Of a DNA stretch of 64,000 nucleotides, positions 34,253 to 43,674 are shown piece by piece. The DNA comes from Flavobacterium sp. JAS (lineage in GTDB: Bacteria; Bacteroidota; Bacteroidia; Flavobacteriales; Flavobacteriaceae): contig NZ_JAJMOX010000013.1 of assembly GCF_020991455.1 (NCBI RefSeq), positions 62,001-126,000 on the forward strand, given 5' to 3'. The notes beneath the pieces are model-generated. The model made no database searches. It had not been told where the DNA came from and was given only the letters and a program-made list of their open reading frames with translations. Both the position numbers and the translations under genes were made by a program. Within the stretch, counting starts at the first letter, position 1. The number at the start of each line of letters is the position of its first letter.

Positions 34253-35329
34253 TTAAAAAGCTTCCCCAATACGGAAGTAAATTCCCCAGTCTCCTTTCCC
34301 AACGGCGCCATCAAGTCCAATATTAAATTTTTCCTTCTTAAAGGCTCTGTAGCGATAGCCTACGCCCGCTCCCGGATATAATTTCCAGTTAAAACTAGTT
34401 GTATCAGATCCGTAAATCGTGGCTACGCCGGCAAAACCAACAACGCCCATTCTTTTACCAAAATTGTATCGATACTCGCCTTGCAAATCTATAAGTCCGT
34501 CGCCACGATATTTCCCTTCAGAATACCCTCGGATATCTTCACTACCAATAGTTACCTGCTGTTCGAAAGCAATATTCCCTAATCCGAATTTGCCAGCAAA
34601 ACGAGCCGCTAATACATCAGTTCCGTTTCGCATTGGAAAATATTTGTTGTATTCTGAGAGAATTTTATTGGCGCTCACATCATTTCCAAACCATGTAGGA
34701 TAGGTAAGCCATCGTATTCTTATTTTATCGCCTTTGGTTGGGTAGTAAACGGCATCCCGAGTATCATATAGCGTAATTAACTGCAAACCATTTGTGTGCG
34801 TTATAGATGACGGTTCTATATTATCCTGATAATTGGTATTGTAATGCGCATAAGAATAGCCTAAACCAGCGTACAAACCTTTTATTATTTTGCGTTGTAC
34901 ACTAAAGTTTACTATAGTCATTTTAGTACCATAATCGTAAAAATCTGAGGCATTAAGATCATCTACATAAAACTGTGCGTTTTTATTACCTGTCATCAGG
35001 AAAGCTTGTATGCGCCATTTATCCTCATCAAAATACCATTTGTTGAATGAGGATACAAAATAAGATTTGTTGGTAGTATAAATTGCCGAAATACCGGATA
35101 ATGATTTAGGAGAAATAGTATCGGCTTTATTCAGTCTATACATCATCATGGGGATTGCTCCAAACATAAAATCCAGAGTTCTATTGTAACTAAGATAAGG
35201 CATTACATTAAAATCAATATTCTTGGTTTTTGGCTTTGCTGTCTGGGTACTGTCGGCAGGTTTTGTCTGCGCCCAAGCCGTCGAACAACTTAAAAACAAT
35301 AGCATTAACACGAAAAGTACTTTCTTCAT
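34253..35329 (-). CDS. BamA/TamA (Omp85) family outer-membrane protein
   Basis: This is an outer-membrane beta-barrel of 358 residues with a signal peptide (about 1-20, ending AWAQ). Barrel segments in the second half are typical of the surface-antigen (D15) domain: LQLITLYDTRDAVYYPTKGDKIRIRW, IAFEQQVTIGSEDIRGYSEGKYRG (contains the RGY-type motif of the family), LQGEYRYNF and PGAGVGYRYRAFKKEKFNIGLD. It lacks POTRA domains, so it is a short standalone barrel, not a full assembly factor. It is monocistronic on the minus strand. Its function is unknown; related short barrels occur widely in Flavobacteria. Confidence 0.78.
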   Translation of the reverse strand: MKKVLFVLMLLFLSCSTAWAQTKPADSTQTAKPKTKNIDFNVMPYLSYNRTLDFMFGAIPMMMYRLNKADTISPKSLSGISAIYTTNKSYFVSSFNKWYFDEDKWRIQAFLMTGNKNAQFYVDDLNASDFYDYGTKMTIVNFSVQRKIIKGLYAGLGYSYAHYNTNYQDNIEPSSITHTNGLQLITLYDTRDAVYYPTKGDKIRIRWLTYPTWFGNDVSANKILSEYNKYFPMRNGTDVLAARFAGKFGLGNIAFEQQVTIGSEDIRGYSEGKYRGDGLIDLQGEYRYNFGKRMGVVGFAGVATIYGSDTTSFNWKLYPGAGVGYRYRAFKKEKFNIGLDGAVGKGDWGIYFRIGEAF

Positions 35330-35456
35330 AATTTTGTTTTTGATGTATAAACAAAACTAATACTTCACTTAAGAACAATGCTTTAATTTTACAAATCTTG
35401 AGTTTCATCTTATAAAATGAAACCAGCTTTATCCTTTTATTTACTGTCTAAATAAA

Positions 35457-35480
35457 AATCGCCGCGAAATTGCGGCGATT
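35457..35480 (-). terminator. Terminator of the metal-efflux operon
   Basis: AATCGCCGC (35457-35465) and GCGGCGATT (35472-35480) form a GC-rich hairpin followed, on the minus strand, by TTTTTATTT. It starts two bases after the P-type ATPase stop codon. Confidence 0.85.
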
Positions 35481-35482
35481 AC

Positions 35483-37477
35483 CTAAAACTTCATCTTTTG
35501 AATCCTAACGGCATTTAGTATTGCCAAAAGTGCTACTCCAACATCGGCAAAAACGGCTTCCCACATCGTTGCAAGTCCACCTGCGCCCAGAATTAGTACA
35601 AATGCTTTGACTACAAATGCCATAGTAATATTTTGCCAGACTATCTTTTTAGTTTGTTTCCCAATGTTTATCGCCATTGGGATTTTACTTGGTTTATCGT
35701 CCTGAATTACAATATCGGCAGTTTCGATTGTGGCGTCGCTTCCTAAACCTCCCATCGCAATCCCAACCGTGCTTAAAGCGATAACCGGAGCATCATTTAC
35801 ACCATCGCCCACAAAAGCTACGGTTTCGTTTTTGGCTTTGATCTCGTTCAGTTTATTGACTTTATCCTCTGGCAATAAATCTCCAAAAGCATTTGAAATT
35901 CCTAGTTTATTGGCAACAAATTGCACCACATTGGTTTTATCACCGCTTAACATAGTTACTTTAACGCCTAATGCTTTTAGTTTGTTTACCGTTTCCTGTG
36001 CATCGACTTTAATTTCGTCAGCAATAGTCAGATATCCTGCAAACTTTTTATCGTAAGCAATAGCAATTGTAGTGTACACTACTGCATTTTGATCAACATT
36101 ATAAGCAATATTAAATTTATCCATTAGTTTGAAATTCCCAACATGCAATTCTTTTCCGTCAATTTCGGCTTTTAATCCGTGTCCGGAGATTTCCTCTACA
36201 TTTTTCAGTTTTATCGAAGCATCAATTGGCCCCACATGATTGTGAATCGCCGTCGCCACCGGATGTGTACTCTGACTTTCGAGAACATTTACCAGTTTCA
36301 GGATTTCTTCTTTATCAAAATTATCCTGAATAATAACTTCCTGAACTTTAAAAACGCCTTCGGTCATTGTTCCGGTTTTGTCCATCACAACATTCTGAAT
36401 CGTTGAAATACTGTCCAAAAAGTTACTTCCTTTAAAGAGGATTCCGTTTTTACTCGCAGCGCCGATTCCGCCAAAATAACCCAACGGAATACTAATCACC
36501 AAAGCGCAAGGACAAGAAATTACAAGGAAAACCAGAGCTCGATACAACCAATCACTAAATACGTAATTGTCTACAAAAAGCATTGGCAGCAAGCAAATCG
36601 CAATCGCCAGATAAACTACGATTGGGGTATAAATCTTGGCAAATTTCCGAATAAACAATTCCGCAGGAGCTTTTTTAGTCGTAGCATTCTGAACCATTTC
36701 CAGAATTTTAGAAAGCTTACTATCATTATAAGCCGTCGTTACTTTCACTAATGCAATTGTGTTGCTATTAATCATTCCGGCCAAAACAACTTCGCCTTTT
36801 ACTTTAGTATCAGGCTTACTTTCTCCCGTAAGTGCCGCAGTATTAAATGAAGCAGTATCTGATACTAATTCTCCATCTAAACCTAGTTTTTCTCCCGCTT
36901 TAAGCTGAATTATTGATCCTATTTTAGTATCAACAGCTTTAATTTTTGTTGTAACATTATTCTCTAAAATATTTACCTCATCCGGTCTTTGGTCTAATAA
37001 GCTTTTGATATTTGATTTTGCCCTGCTTACTGCCAATCCCTGAAAGTTTTCTCCAATGGTATAAAACAACATTACAGCAACTCCTTCAGGAAATTCACCA
37101 ATTGCAAATGCGCCAATTGTAGCAATACACATCAGAAAAAACTCTGAATATACATCGCCTTTCCTAATGCTTTCATAAGCTTCTTTGAGCACGGGAAGTC
37201 CAACAGGCAAATAAGCCACAACGTACCAGGCAATTCTAACATAACCTGAAAACCAGGTTTGCGGAAAATAATTATCTAAACCAATCCCAATAAGCAATAA
37301 AACAAATGAAATTATAGCCGGGACAAACATTTGAAACAAACCGCCTTCTGTACCGTGTTCGTGATCATGATCGTGTCCGTCATTGTCAGTATGGCTATGA
37401 TCTTCGTGGGCTGAGCAACATCCTGATTGGTTGATTTTCTTTTTAATTACTTTTTCTTCTATATGTTGATGTTCCAT
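35483..37477 (-). CDS. P1B-type heavy-metal ATPase (Zn/Cd/Co/Pb class)
   Basis: This is an inner-membrane metal-exporting ATPase of 664 residues. The N terminus lacks the usual ferredoxin-like heavy-metal domain and instead has a His/Asp/Glu-rich tract (HTDNDGHDHDHEHG, about residues 27-42). Helices near the N-terminal third precede the actuator domain (ALTGES), then the metal-binding helix SCPCALV, the phosphorylation motif DKTGTMTEG with Asp366, the nucleotide-binding HP dipeptide (STHPVATAI), and the hinge GDGVNDAP. CPC with these features points to zinc, cadmium, cobalt or lead rather than copper, but this is not decisive. It is the last gene of the metal-efflux run, 237 bases after the adaptor gene, and is followed by a strong terminator. 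Confidence 0.92.
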   Translation of the reverse strand: MEHQHIEEKVIKKKINQSGCCSAHEDHSHTDNDGHDHDHEHGTEGGLFQMFVPAIISFVLLLIGIGLDNYFPQTWFSGYVRIAWYVVAYLPVGLPVLKEAYESIRKGDVYSEFFLMCIATIGAFAIGEFPEGVAVMLFYTIGENFQGLAVSRAKSNIKSLLDQRPDEVNILENNVTTKIKAVDTKIGSIIQLKAGEKLGLDGELVSDTASFNTAALTGESKPDTKVKGEVVLAGMINSNTIALVKVTTAYNDSKLSKILEMVQNATTKKAPAELFIRKFAKIYTPIVVYLAIAICLLPMLFVDNYVFSDWLYRALVFLVISCPCALVISIPLGYFGGIGAASKNGILFKGSNFLDSISTIQNVVMDKTGTMTEGVFKVQEVIIQDNFDKEEILKLVNVLESQSTHPVATAIHNHVGPIDASIKLKNVEEISGHGLKAEIDGKELHVGNFKLMDKFNIAYNVDQNAVVYTTIAIAYDKKFAGYLTIADEIKVDAQETVNKLKALGVKVTMLSGDKTNVVQFVANKLGISNAFGDLLPEDKVNKLNEIKAKNETVAFVGDGVNDAPVIALSTVGIAMGGLGSDATIETADIVIQDDKPSKIPMAINIGKQTKKIVWQNITMAFVVKAFVLILGAGGLATMWEAVFADVGVALLAILNAVRIQKMKF

Positions 37478-37563
37478 AGGAAATTCTCAGATTGAAATTT
37501 TATTTAAATATGTTCTAAATTTAAGGATTTTGTCGCAATTGTTTCTATGTAAAATTATTTAAT

Positions 37564-37658
37564 CTCGTAAAGTCGCAGAGTCGCAAAGTTTTTATTGCGT
37601 TATGCTTTTTTTTAAGTTTTAAAAGATTAAAAACTTTGCGACTCTGCGACTTTGCGAG
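37564..37658. repeat. Intergenic hairpin repeat, GTCGCAGAGTCGCAAAG family
   Basis: The arms at 37564-37592 and 37630-37658 are complementary over 29 bases with one mismatch, around a 37-base loop. It resembles the repeat at 1836-1971 and lies inside the metal-efflux unit, where it could lower expression of the ATPase gene relative to the pump. Confidence 0.85.
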
Positions 37659-37714
37659 CAAATTTAACCACATTTCAGAACTTGAAACCTGAAACAAACA
37701 AAACCTGAAACTTT

Positions 37715-38959
37715 TTAATGATCATGTTCTCCCCCGCCCTTCAATGCCGAGAGTAAATAAAAAGCCCCTTTAGTAACAATTTTAGCGTCTGCATCAATTT
37801 TATCTACAAACTTCACTTCAGTAAAACCTAGATCTGTCGTTCCTGGAATCACTTCAATCGCTTTAAAATGAATTTCCTTTTCATGTGGTGTTCCTTTTTC
37901 TCCTTCTTTTTCTTCGTGTTTCTCTGCATGTTCATCTTCTTCAACAAAAACAAAATACTTATCTGCATTTTTAACCACAGCGTCTTTTGGTAAAGCCGGA
38001 ACTGTCGTATTGGTAATGTTGATATTCGCCGAAACATACATTCCCGGAATCAGTCCTTTTGCATCTTCCGATTCAATTTTGGCGTGGACAGCAACGGTTT
38101 TACTTTCGTTAGAAAAAGATTTATTGATTCCGAAAATCTTTCCTTTTATCGATTTGTTTGATTGATTTGTAAGCACGAAATCAATTACCTGCCCAACCGA
38201 AATTGAGCCTAAATCTTTCTCATAAACATTCAGGTCTAAGTGCATCTGGCTATTGTCTACAACTTCAAACAATACAACTCCGGTTTGTGCATAGGCTCCT
38301 TTTGCTATTTTTATATTCCCCACATAACCGCTGATTGGCGCCACAATTGGAACTAGTGAAGTACTTCCTTTTGTACTTACATGCAATGCTTCTAATTTGT
38401 TTTTTGCGGCTTGTGCTCTGGCTCTTTCGGCTGCTAATTTTGCTTTTACTTCCTGAAAAACTTTCCTCGGATTTACATTTTCATCGCTCAATGTTTTCTG
38501 GCGATTGTATTCTAATTGCAAATATTCGATATTGGCTGTAGCCGAATGATATTCTTCCTGCATTTCGATAACTTCCAGATTCTGAATCGTAGCCAAAACT
38601 TTTCCTTTGTTGACAAAAGTGCCTTCCAGAACAAAAATATCCTTAACTGTTCCTCCTATCAAAGTCGAAACTTCGGCAGAATTTTGTGGCGGAACTGTCG
38701 TGTAACCGTTGGCTTTTATGACTTTGTTCAGATTTCTGTTTTCTACAACTCCAGTTTCGATTCCTACTGTTTTATATTGAGATTCGGTTAATTCAACTTC
38801 TGTTTGCGCTTTTTCTTCTTCCGGCGCTTCTTCTGTTTTTTTCTCATTACATGAAGTAAAAACTATGCTATACGCAATAAGCAATAAGCTATAAGCTAAT
38901 TTTCTTTGCGAACTTTGCGATAAAATCTTTGCGAACTTTGCGGTTAAATTTATTTTCAT
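37715..38959 (-). CDS. RND efflux periplasmic adaptor (CusB/CzcB type)
   Basis: This is a membrane-fusion lipoprotein of 414 residues linking the RND pump to TolC. The start at 38959 is chosen because it follows the TolC stop by one base; a longer frame would overlap TolC. The leader has a lipobox (LIAYSIVFTSCNEK, Cys at about residue 37). Domains: beta-barrel/lipoyl part (GGTVKDIFVLEGTFVNKGKVLA, ISGYVGNIKIAKGAYAQTG), alpha-hairpin (EMQEEYHSATANIEYLQLEYNRQKTL), and a C-terminal His/Glu-rich stretch (EEDEHAEKHEEKEGEKG, then GGEHDH) suited to divalent metal. The DNA of the leader is built from intergenic-type repeats. It belongs to the pump operon. Confidence 0.9.
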   Translation of the reverse strand: MKINLTAKFAKILSQSSQRKLAYSLLLIAYSIVFTSCNEKKTEEAPEEEKAQTEVELTESQYKTVGIETGVVENRNLNKVIKANGYTTVPPQNSAEVSTLIGGTVKDIFVLEGTFVNKGKVLATIQNLEVIEMQEEYHSATANIEYLQLEYNRQKTLSDENVNPRKVFQEVKAKLAAERARAQAAKNKLEALHVSTKGSTSLVPIVAPISGYVGNIKIAKGAYAQTGVVLFEVVDNSQMHLDLNVYEKDLGSISVGQVIDFVLTNQSNKSIKGKIFGINKSFSNESKTVAVHAKIESEDAKGLIPGMYVSANINITNTTVPALPKDAVVKNADKYFVFVEEDEHAEKHEEKEGEKGTPHEKEIHFKAIEVIPGTTDLGFTEVKFVDKIDADAKIVTKGAFYLLSALKGGGEHDH

Positions 38960-38960
38960 T

Positions 38961-40244
38961 TTAATTGTTTTTGATAGTTGGAAATTGAAGTTCGATAGCA
39001 CTTTGATTGTAGTTATGAGTCGCCTCTGTATATTGTTTTTTAATATCAATTGCCTGATTTAAAAAACTGATGTACGACCAATAACTCATATCGCCATTGA
39101 CATAACTTTTTTGCGCTGTGTTAATAATCTGATCTGCATATTGCAAACCTTCTTTTTGATAATAATCTAGTGCTTTTTGCTGCTTATCAAAATTGTTTTG
39201 CAATTCTTGTTTTTGCAGATTCAGCGTTAGTTTATTTTTATCTAAAGCTAATTGTGATTGCGAAATACTAATTTCAGAAGCTTTGGCTTTCGCCGAATTT
39301 ACGCCGCCAAACAACGGAATTTGCAATCCTGCCGTAAAACCCTGAAACAAAGATTCGGTGTTGATGGTTTGTGCAAAATAGCCCAATCCAAGTTTTGGAG
39401 TTCGCATCGCTTTGTACGTATTGGTTTCTTTTTGATATACCGAAATCTGCTGTTGGTAAAAATCAGTTATTAAACCTTCTGCTTTCGAATTTCCTTCTTC
39501 TTTCAAAATTGCATATTGTAATGAAGTTTTATCATCAGGAACAATGTTTTCATCCGTCTGAATAAAAAATTGCAATTGCTTTTGATAAATCACCAAATCA
39601 TATTCTAATTGTGCCTTTTGGGTTTCAATCTCTTTTACTTTCGCTTTAGCACTAATAACTTCAATGTTTCCACTTTCTCCGGTTTTAAAACGAAGCTCTG
39701 CATTCTTTAGAAATTTGGTATAAATATCATTCAATTCCGAGTTTAATTTCTGAATCGAAACACCATACAAATATTGGTAATACGATAATATTACGGCTTT
39801 TTCTATTTCGTAAGAAGACAACGCTTTTCGTCTTTCGGCCAGTTTTACCAGTTCTTCCTGCAATTGTCGATTGGCTTTGGTAATATTCCCTATTGGAAAA
39901 AACTGCTGAATCGAAACGTTGTGATCAAAATCGGCGCTATTGAATTGTCCGCCCTGATATTGCACTTGCAACGGTTCTGGCTGAAATGCGGTCTTTTTTA
40001 GAACCGTTTGTTTTTCAATTTCTTTATCAGCGATTTTTAAATCTATGTTGTTTGATTTTGCAAGTTCTATTGCTTTTTCTAAAGTTACCTTTTCTTGTGC
40101 CGATGTTAATGTGGTTACTAATAGGAACGCTATTAACCACAAAGTTTTATTTGCCAATAGCAGCTTATTTAACCGCAAAGTTCGCAAAGGAAGATTCGCA
40201 AAGTTCACAAAGGTTTTTGTGTATATTATATTTTTTGAATTCAT
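38961..40244 (-). CDS. TolC family outer-membrane efflux protein (CusC/CzcC type)
   Basis: This is the outer-membrane channel of the metal pump, 427 residues. After a signal peptide (core LWLIAFLLVTTLTSAQ, ending near residue 50) the TolC domain begins VTLEKAIELAKSNNIDLKIADKEIEKQ, with two long helical repeats (LVKLAERRKALSSYEIEKAVILSYYQYLY; ASEISISQSQLALDKNKLTLNLQKQELQNN, each here quoted only in part by position about 115-145 and 315-345). The first 30 residues (TFVNFANLPLRTLRLNK) are encoded by a copy of the GCAAAGTTCGC repeat, which lengthens the leader. The stop codon is one base before the adaptor start. It is downstream of the RND gene by 201 bases. Confidence 0.88.
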   Translation of the reverse strand: MNSKNIIYTKTFVNFANLPLRTLRLNKLLLANKTLWLIAFLLVTTLTSAQEKVTLEKAIELAKSNNIDLKIADKEIEKQTVLKKTAFQPEPLQVQYQGGQFNSADFDHNVSIQQFFPIGNITKANRQLQEELVKLAERRKALSSYEIEKAVILSYYQYLYGVSIQKLNSELNDIYTKFLKNAELRFKTGESGNIEVISAKAKVKEIETQKAQLEYDLVIYQKQLQFFIQTDENIVPDDKTSLQYAILKEEGNSKAEGLITDFYQQQISVYQKETNTYKAMRTPKLGLGYFAQTINTESLFQGFTAGLQIPLFGGVNSAKAKASEISISQSQLALDKNKLTLNLQKQELQNNFDKQQKALDYYQKEGLQYADQIINTAQKSYVNGDMSYWSYISFLNQAIDIKKQYTEATHNYNQSAIELQFPTIKNN

Positions 40245-40281
40245 TTTTTTAATGTTTTAATTTCTTTGCCTTGATTTTTTG

Positions 40282-40390
40282 TTTCTCGCAGATTTTGCAG
40301 ATTTAGGAGATTCTTTTATTTATTTTCTAATAAATCTGCTCAATCTCCCACCCGAGCGATAGCGAACTGGCGAAGCAAATCTGCGAGAAA
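40282..40390. repeat. Inverted repeat between RND pump and TolC genes
   Basis: TTTCTCGCAGATTT (40282-40295) and AAATCTGCGAGAAA (40377-40390) are perfectly complementary over 14 bases, with CAGATTTAG/TAAATCTGCT sub-repeats between. The same words recur at about 52885-52970. It may modulate the ratio of pump to channel transcripts. Confidence 0.75.
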
Positions 40391-40445
40391 AATCATTTTG
40401 CTCAAAGTAGTTATTGTCTAATTATCAAATTTTCTCATTATCTAA

Positions 40446-43400
40446 TTATTCTTTGCGGTTAACTCCTCGTTCCAATAACAAATACAGAATTGGCAAAACG
40501 ATTAACGTCAATAAAGTTGCCGATACTAATCCGCCAATAACTACAGTTGCGAGAGGCTTTTGAACTTCTGCTCCACCGCTTGTCGATAATGCCATTGGCA
40601 AAAATCCAAGTGAAGCTACGGCTGCGGTCATTAAAACGGGACGTAATCTGGTTTTAGTTCCAATTAAAACTCGTTGCAGCGGATCTAATATTCCTTCTGT
40701 TTTCAATTGATTGAAATACGAAATCAATACGATTCCATTTAAAACTGCAATTCCGAATAAGGCAATAAAACCAATTCCTGCGGAAATACTAAACGGCATT
40801 CCACGCATCCAAAGCGCAAAGACACCACCAATTGCCGATAACGGAATGGCTGTAAAAATCAATCCTGCCTGTTTGAAACTTTTAAAAGTGAAATAAAGCA
40901 AAACCAATATTAATCCCAAAGCGATTGGCAACGCTACCGAAAGTCGTTCGGTGGCTTCAATCAGGTTTTGAAACTGTCCGCCGTATGTTACATAATACCC
41001 GGGAGGAAGTTTGTAATTCTTATCTAATTTTTGCTGAATTTCCTCGACAACGCTTTTAATATCACGGCCACGAACATTTAGCCCAACAGTAATTCTACGT
41101 TTACCGTCTTCGCGGGTTACTTGCACCGGACCTTGTTCATAATCAACAGTTGCGACTTGCGAAAGCGGTACTTGCTGTCCGTTTGGCAACGGAATAAACA
41201 AATTGCTTACATCTGTAATATCTGCGCGATAGTCCTGATTCATTCGCACGACAACATCAAATCTTTTGCTTTCGTCGTAGATTTTACCGGCACTTTCGCC
41301 TGCAAATGACGAACGGATAATTTGATTGATATCAGAGATATTCAATCCGTATAAAGCGATTTTATTATAATCGTATTTAATCGTTATTTGAGGTAATCCC
41401 GTTACTTTATCGGCTTTTAAGTCGCCAATTCCTTCGATGTTTTTAATTTTCGAAATTAATTCATTTGCTTTAGCATCCAGAATATCTAAATCATCACCAA
41501 AAATCTTAATCGCAATATCGCTGCGGCTTCCGGTCATTAATTCGTTAAAACGCATTTGTATAGGCTGCGAAATCTCAATATTGGCACCTGGAATCACTTC
41601 CATTTCTTCTTTCATGGCATTCGCCAAATCTTCCCAATTATGGTATTTTCCGGTCCATTCTTTTTTGTCTTTCAAAACAATAATCAAATCGCCGCTTTCA
41701 ATAGGCATTGGATCGGTTGGGATTTCTCCACTTCCAATTTTGGTTACGATAGTTTTTATTTCAGGGAATTTGGCTTTTAAAATCTGTTCATATTTTGTGG
41801 TGGTTTCTACCATCTGCGTAAGCGAACTTCCGGTCATAATTGTGGCATTTATAGCCAAATCGCCTTCTTCGATAGTTGGGATAAATTCTCCTCCCATATT
41901 ATTAAAGACGATTAACCCAAGCGCAAATAAACCTAATGAGAGTCCTAAAACAATCTTTTTAAATTGTAATGCTTTTTCGAGAAACGGCGTATAAATTGAC
42001 TCTAACCAAGTCATCATTCGATCACTGAAATTCTCTTTATGTTCTGTGTTTTTAGACAAGAACAAAGCACTCATCATAGGAACATAAGTCAGCGAAAGTA
42101 TAAATGCTCCTGCAACTGCAAAACCAACGGTCATCGCCATAGGTTTGAACATTTTTCCTTCTGTTCCTACTAAAGCCAGAATTGGTAAATACACGATCAG
42201 GATAATAATTTCGCCAAAAGCGGCACTATTTCTAATTTTTGAAGCCGAGTTGTAGACTTCGATATCCATTTCGCTTTGCGATAATTCTTTCTTTCTTCTC
42301 AGTTTTTGCAGATGATGCATTGTGGCTTCAACAATAATCACGGCTCCGTCAACAATGATTCCAAAGTCGATTGCTCCTAAACTCATCAGGTTTCCACTTA
42401 CGCCAAAGGCATTCATCAAAATAACCGCAAAAAGCATTGCTAACGGAATCACAGACGCTACGATTAAACCAGCGCGAAGATTCCCCAGAAATAAAATCAG
42501 GACAAAAATCACGATCAGTGCTCCTTCTAATAAGTTTTTTGTTATTGTTCCTATTGCATTATCTACTAGTTTTCCTCTGTCAATAAAAGCTTCGGCAACA
42601 ACACCTTCTGGCAGGCTTTTGTTAATCTGAATCATTTTTTCATGAATTCTGTTAACTACTGCACTGGAATTTTCTCCCTTTAACATCAAAACTAATCCGG
42701 ACACGATTTCACCTTTGCCGTCTTTGGTTGATGCTCCGTAACGTAAAGCAACGCCTTCACGAACTTCGGCAACATCACGAACTAAAACCGGAGAACCATT
42801 GCGGTTTTTCACTACAACATTTCCTAAGTCTGTGATTCCTTTTGCCATTCCTACACCACGAATGAAATAAGCTAACTTATCTTTTTCGATATAAGCACCA
42901 CCAGTGTTTTGGTTGTTTTTTTCAAGTGCCTCAAAAATTTCAGTAATTGTAACACCCAAACTATTTAGTGTATTTGGGTTTACGGCAATTTCATATTGTT
43001 TTAGTTTTCCGCCCCAGGCACTAACTTCTGCAACGCCTTTAACGCCCTGCAATTGCGGAATTATAATCCAATCCTGAATGGTTCTTAATTTTACCGCATC
43101 ATATTTGTCTTCATAGCCTTTTTTGGCATAAACATCATATTGGTAAATTTCGCCTAAACCGGTTGTAATTGGCGCCAATTCTGGCGAACCGGCATAAGCA
43201 GGAATATTTTCTTCGGCTTGTTTTAAACGCTGGAATATTTGTTCTCTGGCCCAGTAAATATCAACATCGTCGTCAAAAACAACGGTAACAACTGATAATC
43301 CAAAACGAGAAATACTACGGAGTTCGATAATATCCGGGACTGTTTTTACAGCTTGTTCCAGCGGATATGTAATTAATTGCTCCACTTCCTGACTTGCCAA

Positions 43401-43565
43401 TGTTGGCGCAGTTGTAATAATCTGTACCTGATTATTGGTCACATCCGGCAAGGCGTCAAGTGGCAATTTTTTAAGCGAATAGCTTCCCCAAGCTATTAAA
43501 ATAAGGGTAAATAGTAGTATAACGAATTTGTTCTTTATACTAAACTGTATGATTTTATCTAACAT
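40446..43565 (-). CDS. Heavy-metal RND efflux pump (CusA/CzcA family)
   Basis: This is an inner-membrane proton-driven exporter of 1039 residues. The start at 43565 (MLDKIIQFSIKNKFVILLF) is the family's normal N terminus; an in-frame ATG 23 codons upstream adds unrelated residues. Twelve helices are arranged in two halves with large periplasmic loops. Diagnostic HME-RND elements are LDALPDVTNNQVQI, DDDVDIYWAREQIFQRL, GAIDFGIIVDGAVIIVEA (helix 4, with the Asp residues for proton relay), EGDLAINATIMTGSSL and GIAVLNGIVLISYFNQL. Substrates of the family are Cu(I)/Ag(I) or Zn/Co/Cd/Ni; the neighbouring P1B-ATPase and His-rich adaptor slightly favour zinc or cobalt/cadmium. It is the second gene of the unit that starts at 43998. 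Confidence 0.94.
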   Translation of the reverse strand: MLDKIIQFSIKNKFVILLFTLILIAWGSYSLKKLPLDALPDVTNNQVQIITTAPTLASQEVEQLITYPLEQAVKTVPDIIELRSISRFGLSVVTVVFDDDVDIYWAREQIFQRLKQAEENIPAYAGSPELAPITTGLGEIYQYDVYAKKGYEDKYDAVKLRTIQDWIIIPQLQGVKGVAEVSAWGGKLKQYEIAVNPNTLNSLGVTITEIFEALEKNNQNTGGAYIEKDKLAYFIRGVGMAKGITDLGNVVVKNRNGSPVLVRDVAEVREGVALRYGASTKDGKGEIVSGLVLMLKGENSSAVVNRIHEKMIQINKSLPEGVVAEAFIDRGKLVDNAIGTITKNLLEGALIVIFVLILFLGNLRAGLIVASVIPLAMLFAVILMNAFGVSGNLMSLGAIDFGIIVDGAVIIVEATMHHLQKLRRKKELSQSEMDIEVYNSASKIRNSAAFGEIIILIVYLPILALVGTEGKMFKPMAMTVGFAVAGAFILSLTYVPMMSALFLSKNTEHKENFSDRMMTWLESIYTPFLEKALQFKKIVLGLSLGLFALGLIVFNNMGGEFIPTIEEGDLAINATIMTGSSLTQMVETTTKYEQILKAKFPEIKTIVTKIGSGEIPTDPMPIESGDLIIVLKDKKEWTGKYHNWEDLANAMKEEMEVIPGANIEISQPIQMRFNELMTGSRSDIAIKIFGDDLDILDAKANELISKIKNIEGIGDLKADKVTGLPQITIKYDYNKIALYGLNISDINQIIRSSFAGESAGKIYDESKRFDVVVRMNQDYRADITDVSNLFIPLPNGQQVPLSQVATVDYEQGPVQVTREDGKRRITVGLNVRGRDIKSVVEEIQQKLDKNYKLPPGYYVTYGGQFQNLIEATERLSVALPIALGLILVLLYFTFKSFKQAGLIFTAIPLSAIGGVFALWMRGMPFSISAGIGFIALFGIAVLNGIVLISYFNQLKTEGILDPLQRVLIGTKTRLRPVLMTAAVASLGFLPMALSTSGGAEVQKPLATVVIGGLVSATLLTLIVLPILYLLLERGVNRKE

Positions 43566-43674
43566 TTTAATGGTATAATGATGTGAGAAATCAGGCAAAG
43601 TGCTGCCTATTTTAATACTGCGGAAAATCCACAATTCTCTAACCCAAATCCCGAAACGTCGGGACGGGCAATCA

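Noticed and set aside
38960..39049. N-terminal extension of the adaptor gene
   Set aside because: It would overlap the TolC gene by about 90 bases and precede the lipoprotein signal with unrelated residues. The ATG at 38959, directly after the TolC stop, fits better.
41437..41994. 185-codon open frame on the plus strand
   Set aside because: It lies wholly antisense to the RND pump gene, has a repetitive Ile/Ser/Lys composition expected from the opposite strand, and no start context. A shadow of the real gene.
43566..43634. N-terminal extension of the RND pump by 23 residues
   Set aside because: RND pumps of this family start with the short MLDKIIQFSIKN-like segment found at 43565; the extension is charged, without homology to the family.
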